Source of the DNA: Ilyomonas sp964249755
GTDB taxonomy: Bacteria; Bacteroidota; Bacteroidia; Chitinophagales; Chitinophagaceae
Reading direction: 5' to 3'
DNA: 64,000 nt
NCBI GenBank assembly: GCA_964249755.1
Contig: CAXUDB010000001.1
Coordinates: 868,001 to 932,000, forward strand
Part shown: in pieces, positions 9,467-18,916 of the stretch
Numbering within the stretch: position 1 is the first letter of the stretch
Layout of the letters: each line of letters begins with the position of its first letter
Translations under genes and position numbers: made by a program
The notes under the pieces: model-generated
Databases searched by the model: none
Seen by the model: only the letters and a program-made list of their open reading frames with translations
What the model was told of the DNA's origin: nothing

Positions 9467-11446
9467 ATGAAAAAAACGATTTTAGTAACCACTGTTTGGG
9501 TAACATTAGTTATGACTGCGCAAGCACAGACAAAAGATGTCATCACGATAAACGCGGCGAAAGTAACCGCCGATATACAGCCGACCATGTGGGGTGTTTT
9601 CTTTGAAGACATCAACATGGGAGCCGATGGCGGCTTGTATGCCGAGCTGGTGAAGAACCGTTCTTTCGAGTTTAACATGCCGCTGATGGGCTGGAAAACG
9701 GAGGGTAGCAAAGTAAAGGAAGGCGACATGCTGGTGCTGAACCGGAAGGCAACCGACAGTGCCAACCCGCGTTACCTGCGCGTGAATGTGCATGATGCCA
9801 AGGAAGCCGGTGACATGAGCATCACCAATGAAGGCTTTCGCGGCATGGGAATCAAGCAAGGTTTGCGCTATGATTTTTCAGTACTATATAGTCAGGCACA
9901 GGCAGGTGTTACATTGCACATTGAGTTGCTTGATTCGACCAATAAAATAATTGGAAGTGGTGTGTTGAAACCTGCTGAAACTGGTGAAGGCTGGCATAAG
10001 GGAGAAACAAGTTTTAATGTGAACGCTACGGTGTCAAAAGCTAAAATGAAGCTTTGGTTTGAAGGCAATGGCATCATTAATCTTGATATTATTTCCCTTT
10101 TTCCATCTGATACCTGGAAAGGACGTAAAGGCGGGCTGCGTGCCGACATGGTGCAGCTTTTAGCCGATATGAAACCTGGCTTTATCCGCTTTCCGGGCGG
10201 CTGTATTGTAGAAGGACGCGAGCTGGCCACGCGTTACCAATGGAAGAAAACCATCGGCGATGTGGACAACCGGCAACTGCAGATTAACCGCTGGAATACA
10301 GAATTTGCCAACAAGCTGACGCCTGATTATTTCCAGACATTCGGGTTGGGCTTTTACGAATATTTCCAGATGGCGGAAGACATCGGCGCATCGCCTTTAC
10401 CCATATTAAATGTGGGCATGGCCTGCCAGTTTAATTCGGCGGAACTGGTACCTGTTTCAGACCTTGATCCGTATGTGCAGGATGCGTTGGATTTAATTGA
10501 ATTTGCCAACGGTGATGTAAAGACGAAATGGGGGAAAGTGAGGGCTGATATGGGACACGCGGCACCTTTTAACCTGAAGATGATGGGCGTGGGCAATGAA
10601 AACTGGGGACCGCAATACCTGGAACGCCTGAAGATATTTACCAAAGCCATTAAGACTAAATATCCTGATTTTAAGATCGTCAACAGCAGTGGCACTGATC
10701 CAAATGGAGATCGCTTCGATCTGCTGAATGATTCGCTGCGCCTGATGCACGCCGATTTGATTGACGAGCATTATTACCGTCGTCCCGAATGGTTCTTGCA
10801 GAATGCAAAACGTTATGATGCTTACGATAAGCACAGTTCTAAAATATTTGCCGGTGAGTATGCTGCGCAAAGCGATAAAACAGTAAGCGTTGATAACAAG
10901 AACAACTGGCTGACCGCGCTGAGCGAAGCCGCCTTTATGACCGGGTTGGAACGCAATGCCGACGTAGTTTACATGGCTTCCTATGCGCCCCTGTTTGCAC
11001 ACATTGATGCATGGCAATGGACACCCGATTTAATTTGGGTTGACAATCTTCGCTCGTATGGAACCACCGATTACCAAGTGCAGAAAATGTTTTCTTTAAA
11101 CAAAGGAACCAGTGAAATCAGCATTTTGCAAAACGGCGACGTGGTGGCTGGAAAAGATAGTTTGTATGCGGCTGCCGCTATTGATAAAAACACAAATGAG
11201 CTGATTGTAAAATTGGTGAATGCATCTGATAAGCCACAGACAAAACAGGTAAATGTAGATGGTAAGAAACTGGCATCATCCGGCAAACTCATTACGTTGC
11301 AAAGCGATGATCTGAACACCATGAACAGCTTTGAAAATCCTATGAATGTGTCGCCGAAGGAAGAAACTATTTCTATCAAAGGCAAACAGGTTAACCTGAC
11401 TTTAAAGCCATACTCGTTTACGGTGGTAAGAATAAAAATGATGTAA
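9467..11446 (+). CDS. GH51 alpha-L-arabinofuranosidase, long form
   Basis: A 659-residue exported enzyme (signal peptide 1-21, ending AQAQ). An N-terminal beta-sandwich resembling a carbohydrate-binding module (about 60-210) precedes the catalytic barrel. The GH51 hallmarks are FFEDINMGADGGLYAELVKNR, the strand IRFPGGCIVEG, acid/base Glu378 in MGVGNENWG and nucleophile Glu464 in FAGEYAAQ, followed by the C-terminal beta domain ending YSFTVVRIK. It differs in architecture from the shorter GH51 encoded at 6561, so the two probably act on different branches or chain lengths. It is 20 bp or less from the next GH43 gene, implying cotranscription. Confidence 0.95.
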   Translation: MKKTILVTTVWVTLVMTAQAQTKDVITINAAKVTADIQPTMWGVFFEDINMGADGGLYAELVKNRSFEFNMPLMGWKTEGSKVKEGDMLVLNRKATDSANPRYLRVNVHDAKEAGDMSITNEGFRGMGIKQGLRYDFSVLYSQAQAGVTLHIELLDSTNKIIGSGVLKPAETGEGWHKGETSFNVNATVSKAKMKLWFEGNGIINLDIISLFPSDTWKGRKGGLRADMVQLLADMKPGFIRFPGGCIVEGRELATRYQWKKTIGDVDNRQLQINRWNTEFANKLTPDYFQTFGLGFYEYFQMAEDIGASPLPILNVGMACQFNSAELVPVSDLDPYVQDALDLIEFANGDVKTKWGKVRADMGHAAPFNLKMMGVGNENWGPQYLERLKIFTKAIKTKYPDFKIVNSSGTDPNGDRFDLLNDSLRLMHADLIDEHYYRRPEWFLQNAKRYDAYDKHSSKIFAGEYAAQSDKTVSVDNKNNWLTALSEAAFMTGLERNADVVYMASYAPLFAHIDAWQWTPDLIWVDNLRSYGTTDYQVQKMFSLNKGTSEISILQNGDVVAGKDSLYAAAAIDKNTNELIVKLVNASDKPQTKQVNVDGKKLASSGKLITLQSDDLNTMNSFENPMNVSPKEETISIKGKQVNLTLKPYSFTVVRIKMM

Positions 11447-11464
11447 TCACTTAAGTTTTACCGT

Positions 11465-12466
11465 ATGAAAATAACACCTGCTATTCTTTTATACTTCTGT
11501 ATGCTGCTTTGCCTGCAAAGCTTTGCGCAGCCTGCGTACAACGATACATTGCCCATTGTTCACGACCCCGTGATGATACGGCAGGATAGCACGTATTATA
11601 TCTTTTGCACCGGCTGGGGCATCAATGCTTTTTCCTCAACCGACATGAAGCACTGGCGCAGGCAAAGCCCGGTTTTTGCGAAAGCGCCGGCGTGGGCGGT
11701 GCAGGCTATTCCTGATTTCAAAGGTCATATCTGGGCGCCGGATATCAGCTTTCATAACGGCCAGTTTTATTTATATTATGCGGTGTCTGCGTTTGGAAAA
11801 AACACATCTGCCATTGGCGTAGCCACCAACAAAACATTAGACACAGCATCGAAAAATTTTAAGTGGATTGACCACGGCAAATTAATACAATCAGTACCGA
11901 ACCGTGATCTATGGAATGCCATTGACCCAAACCTGGTAACGGATGATAAGAACGAACCCTGGCTGGTGTTTGGTTCATTCTGGAACGGAATGAAACTCGT
12001 TAAACTAAGTAAGGATTTGTTATCAGTGGCGCAACCCGAACAATGGTACACTGTTGCCACACGCAAACGTGATTATATCTTGCCTGACAGCGTTGCGGGA
12101 GATGCTGCCATTGAAGGTCCTTTTATTTTTAAGAAAGACAAATTTTACTTTTTATTTGTTTCATTTGATTACTGTTGCCGCGGTGAAAAAAGCACATACA
12201 AAATGATGGTTGGCAGAAGTGAAAATGTATACGGACCTTATGTTGATAAAGATGGTGTTCCCATGAATCTTGGTGGCGGCTCAACGGTGCTGGAAGGCGA
12301 TAAGAACTGGTTTGGCGTTGGTCATAATGCCGTGGTTAATTTTAATAATAAAGACTACCTGGTTTTTCATGGGTATGATGCAAAAGATGGGGGGAAGCCG
12401 AAGCTTCGGATTGAAGAACTAACATGGATAAACGACTGGCCTTTTGTCAGGATGAACCGGAATTAA
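11465..12466 (+). CDS. GH43 arabinan endo-1,5-alpha-L-arabinanase
   Basis: A 333-residue secreted GH43 enzyme with a signal peptide of about 21 residues (LCLQSFAQ). The propeller carries Asp34 in IVHDPV, Asp154 in NAIDPN and Glu217 in AAIEGPF, plus HIWAPDISFHNGQFYLYYAVSAFG, which matches the AbnA-type endo-arabinanase signature closely. Length fits the single-domain AbnA group. It follows GH51 by 18 bp and is the last gene of the arabinan PUL before the ara operon. It probably cuts linear alpha-1,5-arabinan into oligosaccharides that the two GH51 enzymes finish. Confidence 0.92.
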   Translation: MKITPAILLYFCMLLCLQSFAQPAYNDTLPIVHDPVMIRQDSTYYIFCTGWGINAFSSTDMKHWRRQSPVFAKAPAWAVQAIPDFKGHIWAPDISFHNGQFYLYYAVSAFGKNTSAIGVATNKTLDTASKNFKWIDHGKLIQSVPNRDLWNAIDPNLVTDDKNEPWLVFGSFWNGMKLVKLSKDLLSVAQPEQWYTVATRKRDYILPDSVAGDAAIEGPFIFKKDKFYFLFVSFDYCCRGEKSTYKMMVGRSENVYGPYVDKDGVPMNLGGGSTVLEGDKNWFGVGHNAVVNFNNKDYLVFHGYDAKDGGKPKLRIEELTWINDWPFVRMNRN

Positions 12467-12542
12467 TAAGGATGTAACACTTTCAGAAGTTGAGTTGCAT
12501 CGGTAAATATTTTATGGGAAGAAAACGACAAAATGAAATAAT

Positions 12543-12555
12543 TGTAAAAAGTACA
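12543..12555. promoter_or_regulatory. Candidate AraR operator TGTA-N5-TACA upstream of araB
   Basis: TGTA-AAAAG-TACA, a 4+4 dyad with a 5-bp centre, lies 47 bp before the araB start. Just downstream is TATCTTGC (12576-12583), a variant of the Bacteroidota -7 element. The same TGTA-N5-TACA arrangement with AG at the end of the spacer occurs before the galactan susC (47419). Assignment to AraR is inference from this sharing and from the AraR-like gene in the cluster. Confidence 0.5.
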
Positions 12556-12601
12556 CTTAAAAAATGAATTATCATTATCTTGCCTTCTTAATGCCTGTTG
12601 T

Positions 12602-14272
12602 ATGAATAAAGACAATGCTTATGTAATCGGGGTTGATTACGGATCTGATTCGGTGCGTTCCATCATCGTGAATGTAGCCGACGGATATGAAGTTGCCGCT
12701 TCTGTTTTTTATTATCCGCGCTGGAAAGATGCCTTGTATAGCAACGCTTCCGAAAATCAGTTTCGCCAGCATCCGCTTGACTATATTGAAGGGCTTGAAC
12801 ACACTATCAAAGCGTGTTTGCAAAGTGCAGGAAAAGAAATAGCCGCCAACATCAAAGCTATCTCTGTAGATACCACTGGCTCCACGCCGGTTGCGGTTGA
12901 TAAGACAGGTACGCCTTTGGCTTTATTGCCTGAATTTCTTCACAATCCCAACGCCATGTTTGTGTTGTGGAAAGATCATACTTCCACAAGAGAAGCGGCC
13001 GAAATCAACGAACATGCAAAGAAGTGGGACACCAATTATCTGCAGTATGTAGGTGGTATTTATTCGTCTGAATGGTTCTGGGCAAAGCTGCTGCATATTC
13101 TTCGTGTAGATGAGAGTGTACGCGAGGCTTGCTATTCGTGGGTAGAGCATTGCGACTGGATTCCTTTTTTGTTAACCGGCGGAACTGATGTTCACCAAAT
13201 GAAGCGCGGTGTTTGCTCAGCGGGGCATAAGGCTTTATGGTCAGAAGCCTTTCAGGGTTTGCCACCCAATGAATTTTTCAACTCATTAGACCCGTTGCTC
13301 AATTGTTTTACATCGCGTTTGTTTACCGAAACTTACACATCCGATCAGGTAGTCGGAACCATTTCTACCGAATGGGCTGAACGCTTGGATTTACCTAACG
13401 ATGTGGTGATTGGTGTCGGTGCGTTTGATGCGCATATGGGCGCAGTAGGCGGACAAATTGAGCCTTATCATCTGAGTAAAGTAATGGGAACTTCTACCTG
13501 CGATATGCTGGTCGCACCACCGGATGAAGTAGGCGATACGTTGGTAGCTGGTATTTGCGGACAAGTGAATGGTTCTATTATTCCCGGCATGATAGGAATG
13601 GAAGCGGGGCAAAGTGCTTTTGGCGATGCGTATGCGTGGTTTAAAAGTATTGCCGGCTGGGCAACCAATACATTCCTTCCTTCAACATCCATCGTTGATG
13701 AAAACACTGCCCGGTTGTTACAGCAGGAAATAAACGATAAGATTATTGTTGAGCTTTCCAAAGCCGCAGCTAATCTGGTGCTGCGTGAAGATGATGAGTT
13801 TGCTATAGATTGGTTTAACGGAAGACGAACACCAGATGCCAATCAATTGTTGAAAGGCGCTATCAGCGGGTTGAACTTAGGCACTACAGCGCCGCATATT
13901 TTTAAAGCTATTGCCGAAGCCACTTGTTTTGGCGCTAAGGCAATCGTAGAGCGCTTCCGCGAGCAAGGCATACCCGTAAAAGGATTGATTGGTGTAGGTG
14001 GTGTGGCTAAAAAATCTCCTTATATCATGCAGATGATGGCAGATGTGATGAACATGCCTATTCGCATTCACAAAAGCGAGCAAACCTGTGCTGCCGGTGC
14101 TGCCATGTTCGCTGCCACGGCTGCCGGTTTTTATACCAAAGTAGAAGATGCCATGCAGGCAATGGGACAAGGTTTTGATGCCGAATATCATCCTGATGAC
14201 AACCGTGTTGCCATCTATGAAAAGCGTTATGAAAAGTATAAGCAGTTGGGAAAATGCATAGAAGAGTTATGA
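12602..14272 (+). CDS. araB: Ribulokinase
   Basis: A 556-residue cytoplasmic FGGY-family kinase that phosphorylates L-ribulose to L-ribulose 5-phosphate using ATP. The N-terminal ATPase fold starts with IGVDYGSDSVRSIIVNV (residues 8-24). Then come the phosphate motif VDTTGST (about 89-95) and the C-terminal FGGY domain with GVGGVAKKSPYIMQMMADVM (from residue 464). Length matches AraB proteins (about 560). It is the first gene of araB-araD-GH127-araA-symporter, and its upstream region carries the candidate AraR operator. A 103-bp gap separates it from araD. Confidence 0.97.
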   Translation: MNKDNAYVIGVDYGSDSVRSIIVNVADGYEVAASVFYYPRWKDALYSNASENQFRQHPLDYIEGLEHTIKACLQSAGKEIAANIKAISVDTTGSTPVAVDKTGTPLALLPEFLHNPNAMFVLWKDHTSTREAAEINEHAKKWDTNYLQYVGGIYSSEWFWAKLLHILRVDESVREACYSWVEHCDWIPFLLTGGTDVHQMKRGVCSAGHKALWSEAFQGLPPNEFFNSLDPLLNCFTSRLFTETYTSDQVVGTISTEWAERLDLPNDVVIGVGAFDAHMGAVGGQIEPYHLSKVMGTSTCDMLVAPPDEVGDTLVAGICGQVNGSIIPGMIGMEAGQSAFGDAYAWFKSIAGWATNTFLPSTSIVDENTARLLQQEINDKIIVELSKAAANLVLREDDEFAIDWFNGRRTPDANQLLKGAISGLNLGTTAPHIFKAIAEATCFGAKAIVERFREQGIPVKGLIGVGGVAKKSPYIMQMMADVMNMPIRIHKSEQTCAAGAAMFAATAAGFYTKVEDAMQAMGQGFDAEYHPDDNRVAIYEKRYEKYKQLGKCIEEL

Positions 14273-14346
14273 ATGAAGCGTTACGAATGATAAATTATAC
14301 AGAATACAAGTATTTCATCATTCGGCAACAGGCATTAGTCAATACA

Positions 14347-14374
14347 ATTCATCATTTATAATTCATAATTAAAT
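14347..14374. repeat. Heptamer (7-bp) repeat just upstream of araD
   Basis: Four consecutive heptamers ATTCATC/ATTTATA/ATTCATA/ATTAAAT end 1 bp before the araD start. The start of the same intergenic gap (from about 14270) shows related A/T-rich heptamers on the opposite sense. This belongs to the low-complexity 7-bp intergenic repeats seen also at 23934 and 41954. Confidence 0.5.
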
Positions 14375-14375
14375 C

Positions 14376-15071
14376 ATGTCTTACACATACATACAACAGG
14401 AAGCCTACGAAGCCAACATGCAATTGCCAAAGCTAGGCTTGGTGCTGTTTACTTTTGGCAATGTTAGCGCAGCAGACAGAAGTGCAGGCGTGTTTGCCAT
14501 CAAGCCTTCCGGCGTTCCGTATGAAGAATTATCACCGGAAAAGATGGTGATTGTTGACTTTGAAGGCAACACGGTAGAAGGCAAGCTGCGTCCCTCTTCC
14601 GACACGCAAACTCATGCAGTGTTGTATAAGCATTGGGATGGCATCAATGGCATTGTGCACACGCATTCCACGTATGCAACGGCATGGGCGCAGGCGCTGC
14701 GCGACGTCCCAATTTATGGCACCACGCACGCCGACCATAATACGGTTGACATACCTTGTGCGCCACCGATGGATGACGCGATGATTCAAGGTAATTATGA
14801 ATATGAAACCGGTTTTCAAATTATGAATTGCTTTGCCGAGCGCGGCTTATCCTATAAAGAAGTTGAGATGATTTTGGTGGGTAATCATGCGCCGTTTACC
14901 TGGGGAAAATCGGCCGATAAAGCCGTGTATAATAGTGCTGTGCTGGAGCAGATTGCGCAGATGGCTTTCATCACCGAAACGGTTAAAGCAGATGCCTTGC
15001 GTTTGAAAGATGCACTCATAAAAAAACATTACGACCGCAAGCATGGCGAAGGTTCTTATTATGGTCAGTAA
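14376..15071 (+). CDS. araD: L-ribulose-5-phosphate 4-epimerase
   Basis: A 231-residue class II aldolase/epimerase that interconverts L-ribulose 5-phosphate and D-xylulose 5-phosphate. The metal and catalytic residues fall at the same numbers as in E. coli AraD: His95 and His97 in HTHSTYA, Asp120 in THADH, His171 in GNHAPFTWG and Tyr229 near the C-terminus (SYYGQ). This makes the assignment very safe. It lies between araB and GH127 on the same strand; a 91-bp gap follows. Confidence 0.97.
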   Translation: MSYTYIQQEAYEANMQLPKLGLVLFTFGNVSAADRSAGVFAIKPSGVPYEELSPEKMVIVDFEGNTVEGKLRPSSDTQTHAVLYKHWDGINGIVHTHSTYATAWAQALRDVPIYGTTHADHNTVDIPCAPPMDDAMIQGNYEYETGFQIMNCFAERGLSYKEVEMILVGNHAPFTWGKSADKAVYNSAVLEQIAQMAFITETVKADALRLKDALIKKHYDRKHGEGSYYGQ

Positions 15072-15162
15072 TAGTTGCATGCATTGAACTACGAAGTAGT
15101 AAAAAAATGAAGTAGCACAAAGAATAAGTAATAAATTTTCGTGGTTTATAAAGAGAATTTCT

Positions 15163-17175
15163 ATGAAGCAAATCTTATTTTCTCTTTCACTGCTCATCGC
15201 AAGCAGTTTGTTTGCGCAGCAGAAAGATTACCTGGTTAAACCAGTGCCTTTTACAGCAGTGAAGTTAGACGATGCGTTCTGGTTGCCGCGTATTAAAATC
15301 AATCAAACAGTTACTATCCCGGCTTCGTTTGCGCGTTGCGAAAGCACCGGTCGCGTAAAGAATTTTGTGATGGCGGCTAACCACAGCGGTAAGTTCTGCA
15401 CCACCTATCCGTTTGACGATACCGACATTTATAAAACCATTGAAGGTGCCTCGTATTCGCTGAGCCTGTTTCCCGATGCAAAGTTGGCTGCTTATCTTGA
15501 TTCGCTCATTGCCATCATCGGTAAGGCGCAGGAGCCGGATGGTTATTTGTACACGGCACGCACCATTGATTCCTTGCATCCGCATCATTGGGCCGGCGCT
15601 GCGCGCTGGGTAGAAGAGCGCAACATGAGCCATGAACTTTATAATGCGGGTCATTTATATGAAGCTGCTGTGGCGCATTACACCGCAACCGGCAAAAAAA
15701 CATTGCTCAACATCGCTTTAAAAAATGCCGACCTCGTTTGCGCCACCTTCGGTCCGGGAAAGTTGAGAGTTGCACCGGGCCATGAGATTGTAGAGATGGG
15801 TTTGGTGAAATTATATCGTGTAACCGGCAAGCCTGAATACCTGAGCACAGCGAAGTTTTTTATTGAAGCGCGTGGTTCTTACAAAGGCTACGACAGCACC
15901 AGCAAAGACCCGTTTAAAAATGGTTCTTACTGGCAGGATGATAAAGCGGTAGACAATCAAACCGAAGCCGAAGGTCATGCCGTAAGAGCCGGCTATCTGT
16001 ATTCGGCTGTGGCTGATGTGGCGGCACTTACCGGCGATACGGCTTTGCTTCGCGCTATTGATGCGATCTGGAATAATTTTATTTCCACCAAGCTTTATGT
16101 GCAGGGTGGCGCAGGCGCTAAAGGCGACGGCGAACGTTATGGTGCCAATTACGAATTGCCCAACGAAACAGCTTACAACGAAACCTGTGCAGCTATTGCG
16201 AATGTGTATTGGAATCAGCGCATGTTTCAGTTGCACGGCGATTCAAAATACATAGATGTGCTGGAAAAAATCCTGTACAATGGTTTGATATCCGGTGTGG
16301 GTTTGGACGGCAAATCGTTCTTTTATACCAACGCGATGCAGATACAAAACAGCTTGTCGCATGTGGATATGGAAGCTTCGCGTTCGGGCTGGTTTGAGTG
16401 CTCGTGCTGTCCTACCAATCTCACACGTTTATTGCCTTCCATACCGGGTTATGTATATGCGCAGCAGGATGATAAACTGTTTGCCAACCTGTTTATCAAC
16501 AGCCATACAACGCTTAGCATCAACGGAAAACCCGTAACCATCACGCAGAAAAATAACTATCCCTGGAACGGTGATTTGCAGTTTGTTGTTTCTCCTAAAT
16601 CAACGCAGGAATTTTCTTTGTTGGTGCGCATTCCGGGCTGGGCACGCAACGAAGCTGTGCCTTCCGATTTGTATCAGTATGAAACCAAGAGTAGCAATAA
16701 AATAGATATTATTATCAATGGTAAGGCTGTTAATTACGCGATGCAAAATGGCTATGCCGTGTTACAGCGCGCCTGGAAAAAAGGCGATGTGGTAGAGGTA
16801 AAACTGCCAATGGATGTGCAGCGCGTGGTTGCAAACGAACAGGTAAAAACCGACATTGGCAAAGTGGCTTTGCAAAGAGGACCTATTATGTATTGTGCAG
16901 AATGGGCAGACAACGAAGGCAAGGCAGCTAACATTGTAATGCCCGCCAACACTGCATTTACAACGGAATACAAACCTGATTTATTGAATGGTGTCGTTGT
17001 TATAAAAAGCAGTGTGCCGGTGATAAAAATAGATGACGACGGACAAAAGATAAACACAGTTCAGCGGCCTTTTGTTGCCATTCCTTATTATGCCTGGGCA
17101 AACAGGGGCAAAGGCGAAATGCAGCTTTGGTTTCCTGAAAAAGTAAAGGATGTGGCGCTGATTGCGCATGAATAG
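15163..17175 (+). CDS. GH127 beta-L-arabinofuranosidase (DUF1680 family)
   Basis: A 670-residue exported enzyme with a signal peptide of about 19 residues (ASSLFAQQ). It is an (alpha/alpha)6 barrel followed by beta-sandwich domains, as in Bifidobacterium HypBA1. The diagnostic cysteine-rich motif WFECSCCPTNLTR has Trp410, Glu412, Cys413, Cys415 and Cys416; in HypBA1 the corresponding CC pair includes the catalytic nucleophile and zinc ligands. The family removes beta-L-arabinofuranose, for example from hydroxyproline-linked arabinosides of plant cell-wall proteins. Its place inside the ara operon, between araD and araA (53 bp before araA), couples this activity to arabinose use. Confidence 0.93.
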   Translation: MKQILFSLSLLIASSLFAQQKDYLVKPVPFTAVKLDDAFWLPRIKINQTVTIPASFARCESTGRVKNFVMAANHSGKFCTTYPFDDTDIYKTIEGASYSLSLFPDAKLAAYLDSLIAIIGKAQEPDGYLYTARTIDSLHPHHWAGAARWVEERNMSHELYNAGHLYEAAVAHYTATGKKTLLNIALKNADLVCATFGPGKLRVAPGHEIVEMGLVKLYRVTGKPEYLSTAKFFIEARGSYKGYDSTSKDPFKNGSYWQDDKAVDNQTEAEGHAVRAGYLYSAVADVAALTGDTALLRAIDAIWNNFISTKLYVQGGAGAKGDGERYGANYELPNETAYNETCAAIANVYWNQRMFQLHGDSKYIDVLEKILYNGLISGVGLDGKSFFYTNAMQIQNSLSHVDMEASRSGWFECSCCPTNLTRLLPSIPGYVYAQQDDKLFANLFINSHTTLSINGKPVTITQKNNYPWNGDLQFVVSPKSTQEFSLLVRIPGWARNEAVPSDLYQYETKSSNKIDIIINGKAVNYAMQNGYAVLQRAWKKGDVVEVKLPMDVQRVVANEQVKTDIGKVALQRGPIMYCAEWADNEGKAANIVMPANTAFTTEYKPDLLNGVVVIKSSVPVIKIDDDGQKINTVQRPFVAIPYYAWANRGKGEMQLWFPEKVKDVALIAHE

Positions 17176-17228
17176 GAAGTTGGTTTTTGAAAGAGAAATT
17201 TATACAATTAACGAGGTAAATAAAAAGG

Positions 17229-18728
17229 ATGAATCATTTAAAACAGTTAGAACTTTGGTTTGTTACGGGAAGTCAGCACTTGTATGGCGACGAAACTTTG
17301 CGTCAGGTAGCCGAGCATTCGCAGCAAATCGCGAAGCACATCAATGAAGCGGCTAACATCCCGGTAACGGTTGTTTACAAGCCTACGGTAAAAAGCACCG
17401 AAGAAATTTATGCCGTTTGCGCCGAAGCCAACGTAGCCAAAAACTGCATTGGCATTATTGCCTGGATGCATACATTTTCGCCGGCCAAAATGTGGATCGG
17501 TGGTTTGAAGATTTTACGCAAACCGTTGCTGCATCTGCATACGCAGTTCAACCGCGACATACCCTGGAATGAGATAGACATGGACTTCATGAACCTGAAC
17601 CAAAGCGCGCATGGCGACCGGGAGTTTGGCTTTATGGTAAGCCGCATGAGGCTAAGAAGAAAAGTTGTGGTAGGACACTGGCAGGATGAAACGGTATTGA
17701 AAAGCATCGAAACCTGGTCGCGCGCGGCAGCAGGATGGAACGATTGGCAGGGTGCGAAGTTTGCCCGCTTTGGTGATAACATGCGCTTTGTTGCCGTAAC
17801 TGAAGGTGATAAAGTAGAAGCCGAACTGCAATTTGGTTATAGCGTTAACACATATGGCATTGGCGATCTGGTAAAAGTGATTAACGAAGTAAGTGATGCT
17901 GATGTGGTTAAGCTCTGCGAAGAATACGGCGATCAGTATAAGCTCGTTGACAGCCTTATTAAAGGTGGCGAGCGTTACAGCTCTTTGCAGGATGCCGCAA
18001 GAATAGAATTAGGGCTTCGCTACTTTTTACAGAACGGAAACTTTAAAGGCTTTACCGATACGTTTGAAGATCTGCACGGCATGAAGCAGTTGCCCGGTAT
18101 TGCTACGCAACGATTGATGGCAGATGGCTATGGCTTCGGCGGGGAAGGTGACTGGAAAACATCAGCTCTGGTTCGCGCCATGAAAGTGATGGGCAGTGGC
18201 TTGCAAGGTGGTAATTCGTTCATGGAAGATTATACTTATCATTTCGAGCCGGGCAACAACATGGTGCTGGGCAGCCACATGCTGGAAATTTGCCCGAGCA
18301 TTGCAAATGGCAAACCTTCATGCGAGATACATCCGTTGGGCATTGGCGGTAAAGAAGATCCGGTAAGACTTGTATTTAACGTCGCTGGTGGTGCGGCACT
18401 CAATGCCTCGGTAATAGATATGGGCAACCGCTTTCGTTTATTGGTAAACGAAGTGGAAGCACAAGAGCCGCAGCACGATCTGCCAAAGCTGCCCGTGGCG
18501 CGCGTACTTTGGAAAACCTACCCTGATATGCAGACGGGTTGTGCAGCCTGGATTTTAGCCGGCGGCGCACATCATACGGGCTATAGCCAGAACCTGACTT
18601 CTGAACACCTCGAAGACTTTGCTGACATGGCAAAGATTGAATACGTGCTCATTGGCAAGAATACAAATCTCTATAATTTTAAAAACGAGCTACGCTGGAG
18701 CGAAGTGTATTATCAACTCAATAAATAG
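17229..18728 (+). CDS. araA: L-arabinose isomerase
   Basis: A 499-residue cytoplasmic isomerase converting L-arabinose to L-ribulose, the first catabolic step. The Mn-binding residues fall at or within one position of E. coli AraA numbering: Glu306, Glu333 (in MEDYTYHFEPG), His350 (GSHMLEICPS) and His448/449 (GGAHHTGYS). The N-terminus LELWFVTGSQHLYGDETL is the classical AraA start, which fixes the ATG at 17229 against a longer frame. It follows GH127 and precedes the symporter gene by 188 bp. Confidence 0.98.
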   Translation: MNHLKQLELWFVTGSQHLYGDETLRQVAEHSQQIAKHINEAANIPVTVVYKPTVKSTEEIYAVCAEANVAKNCIGIIAWMHTFSPAKMWIGGLKILRKPLLHLHTQFNRDIPWNEIDMDFMNLNQSAHGDREFGFMVSRMRLRRKVVVGHWQDETVLKSIETWSRAAAGWNDWQGAKFARFGDNMRFVAVTEGDKVEAELQFGYSVNTYGIGDLVKVINEVSDADVVKLCEEYGDQYKLVDSLIKGGERYSSLQDAARIELGLRYFLQNGNFKGFTDTFEDLHGMKQLPGIATQRLMADGYGFGGEGDWKTSALVRAMKVMGSGLQGGNSFMEDYTYHFEPGNNMVLGSHMLEICPSIANGKPSCEIHPLGIGGKEDPVRLVFNVAGGAALNASVIDMGNRFRLLVNEVEAQEPQHDLPKLPVARVLWKTYPDMQTGCAAWILAGGAHHTGYSQNLTSEHLEDFADMAKIEYVLIGKNTNLYNFKNELRWSEVYYQLNK

Positions 18729-18889
18729 AAAACACAGTTCGTATCTCAAAACAGTACGTTTATTTTCCTGCCGACCTGGTGACCTTTACCAAGGATAAAA
18801 GAGTATTTAAAAATTATATAGTTGATGGTGACGGTTTCTTATTCCGAATCGTTTACTTTGAGCCTCTGAATGACCAGCCATTGCAGTAA
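18725..18889 (+). other. Open fragment without ATG between araA and the symporter (possible gene remnant)
   Basis: A frame of about 54 codons runs from 18725 to TAA 18887-18889 with protein-like composition (for example VYFPADLVTFTKDKRVFKNY, then GFLFRIVYFEPLND). It has no ATG; a GTG at 18779 would give only 36 residues. It may be a decayed gene end or chance. I do not recognise a family. Confidence 0.25.
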
Positions 18890-18916
18890 CATTTATCATC
18901 TCACGATTGACTTTTT

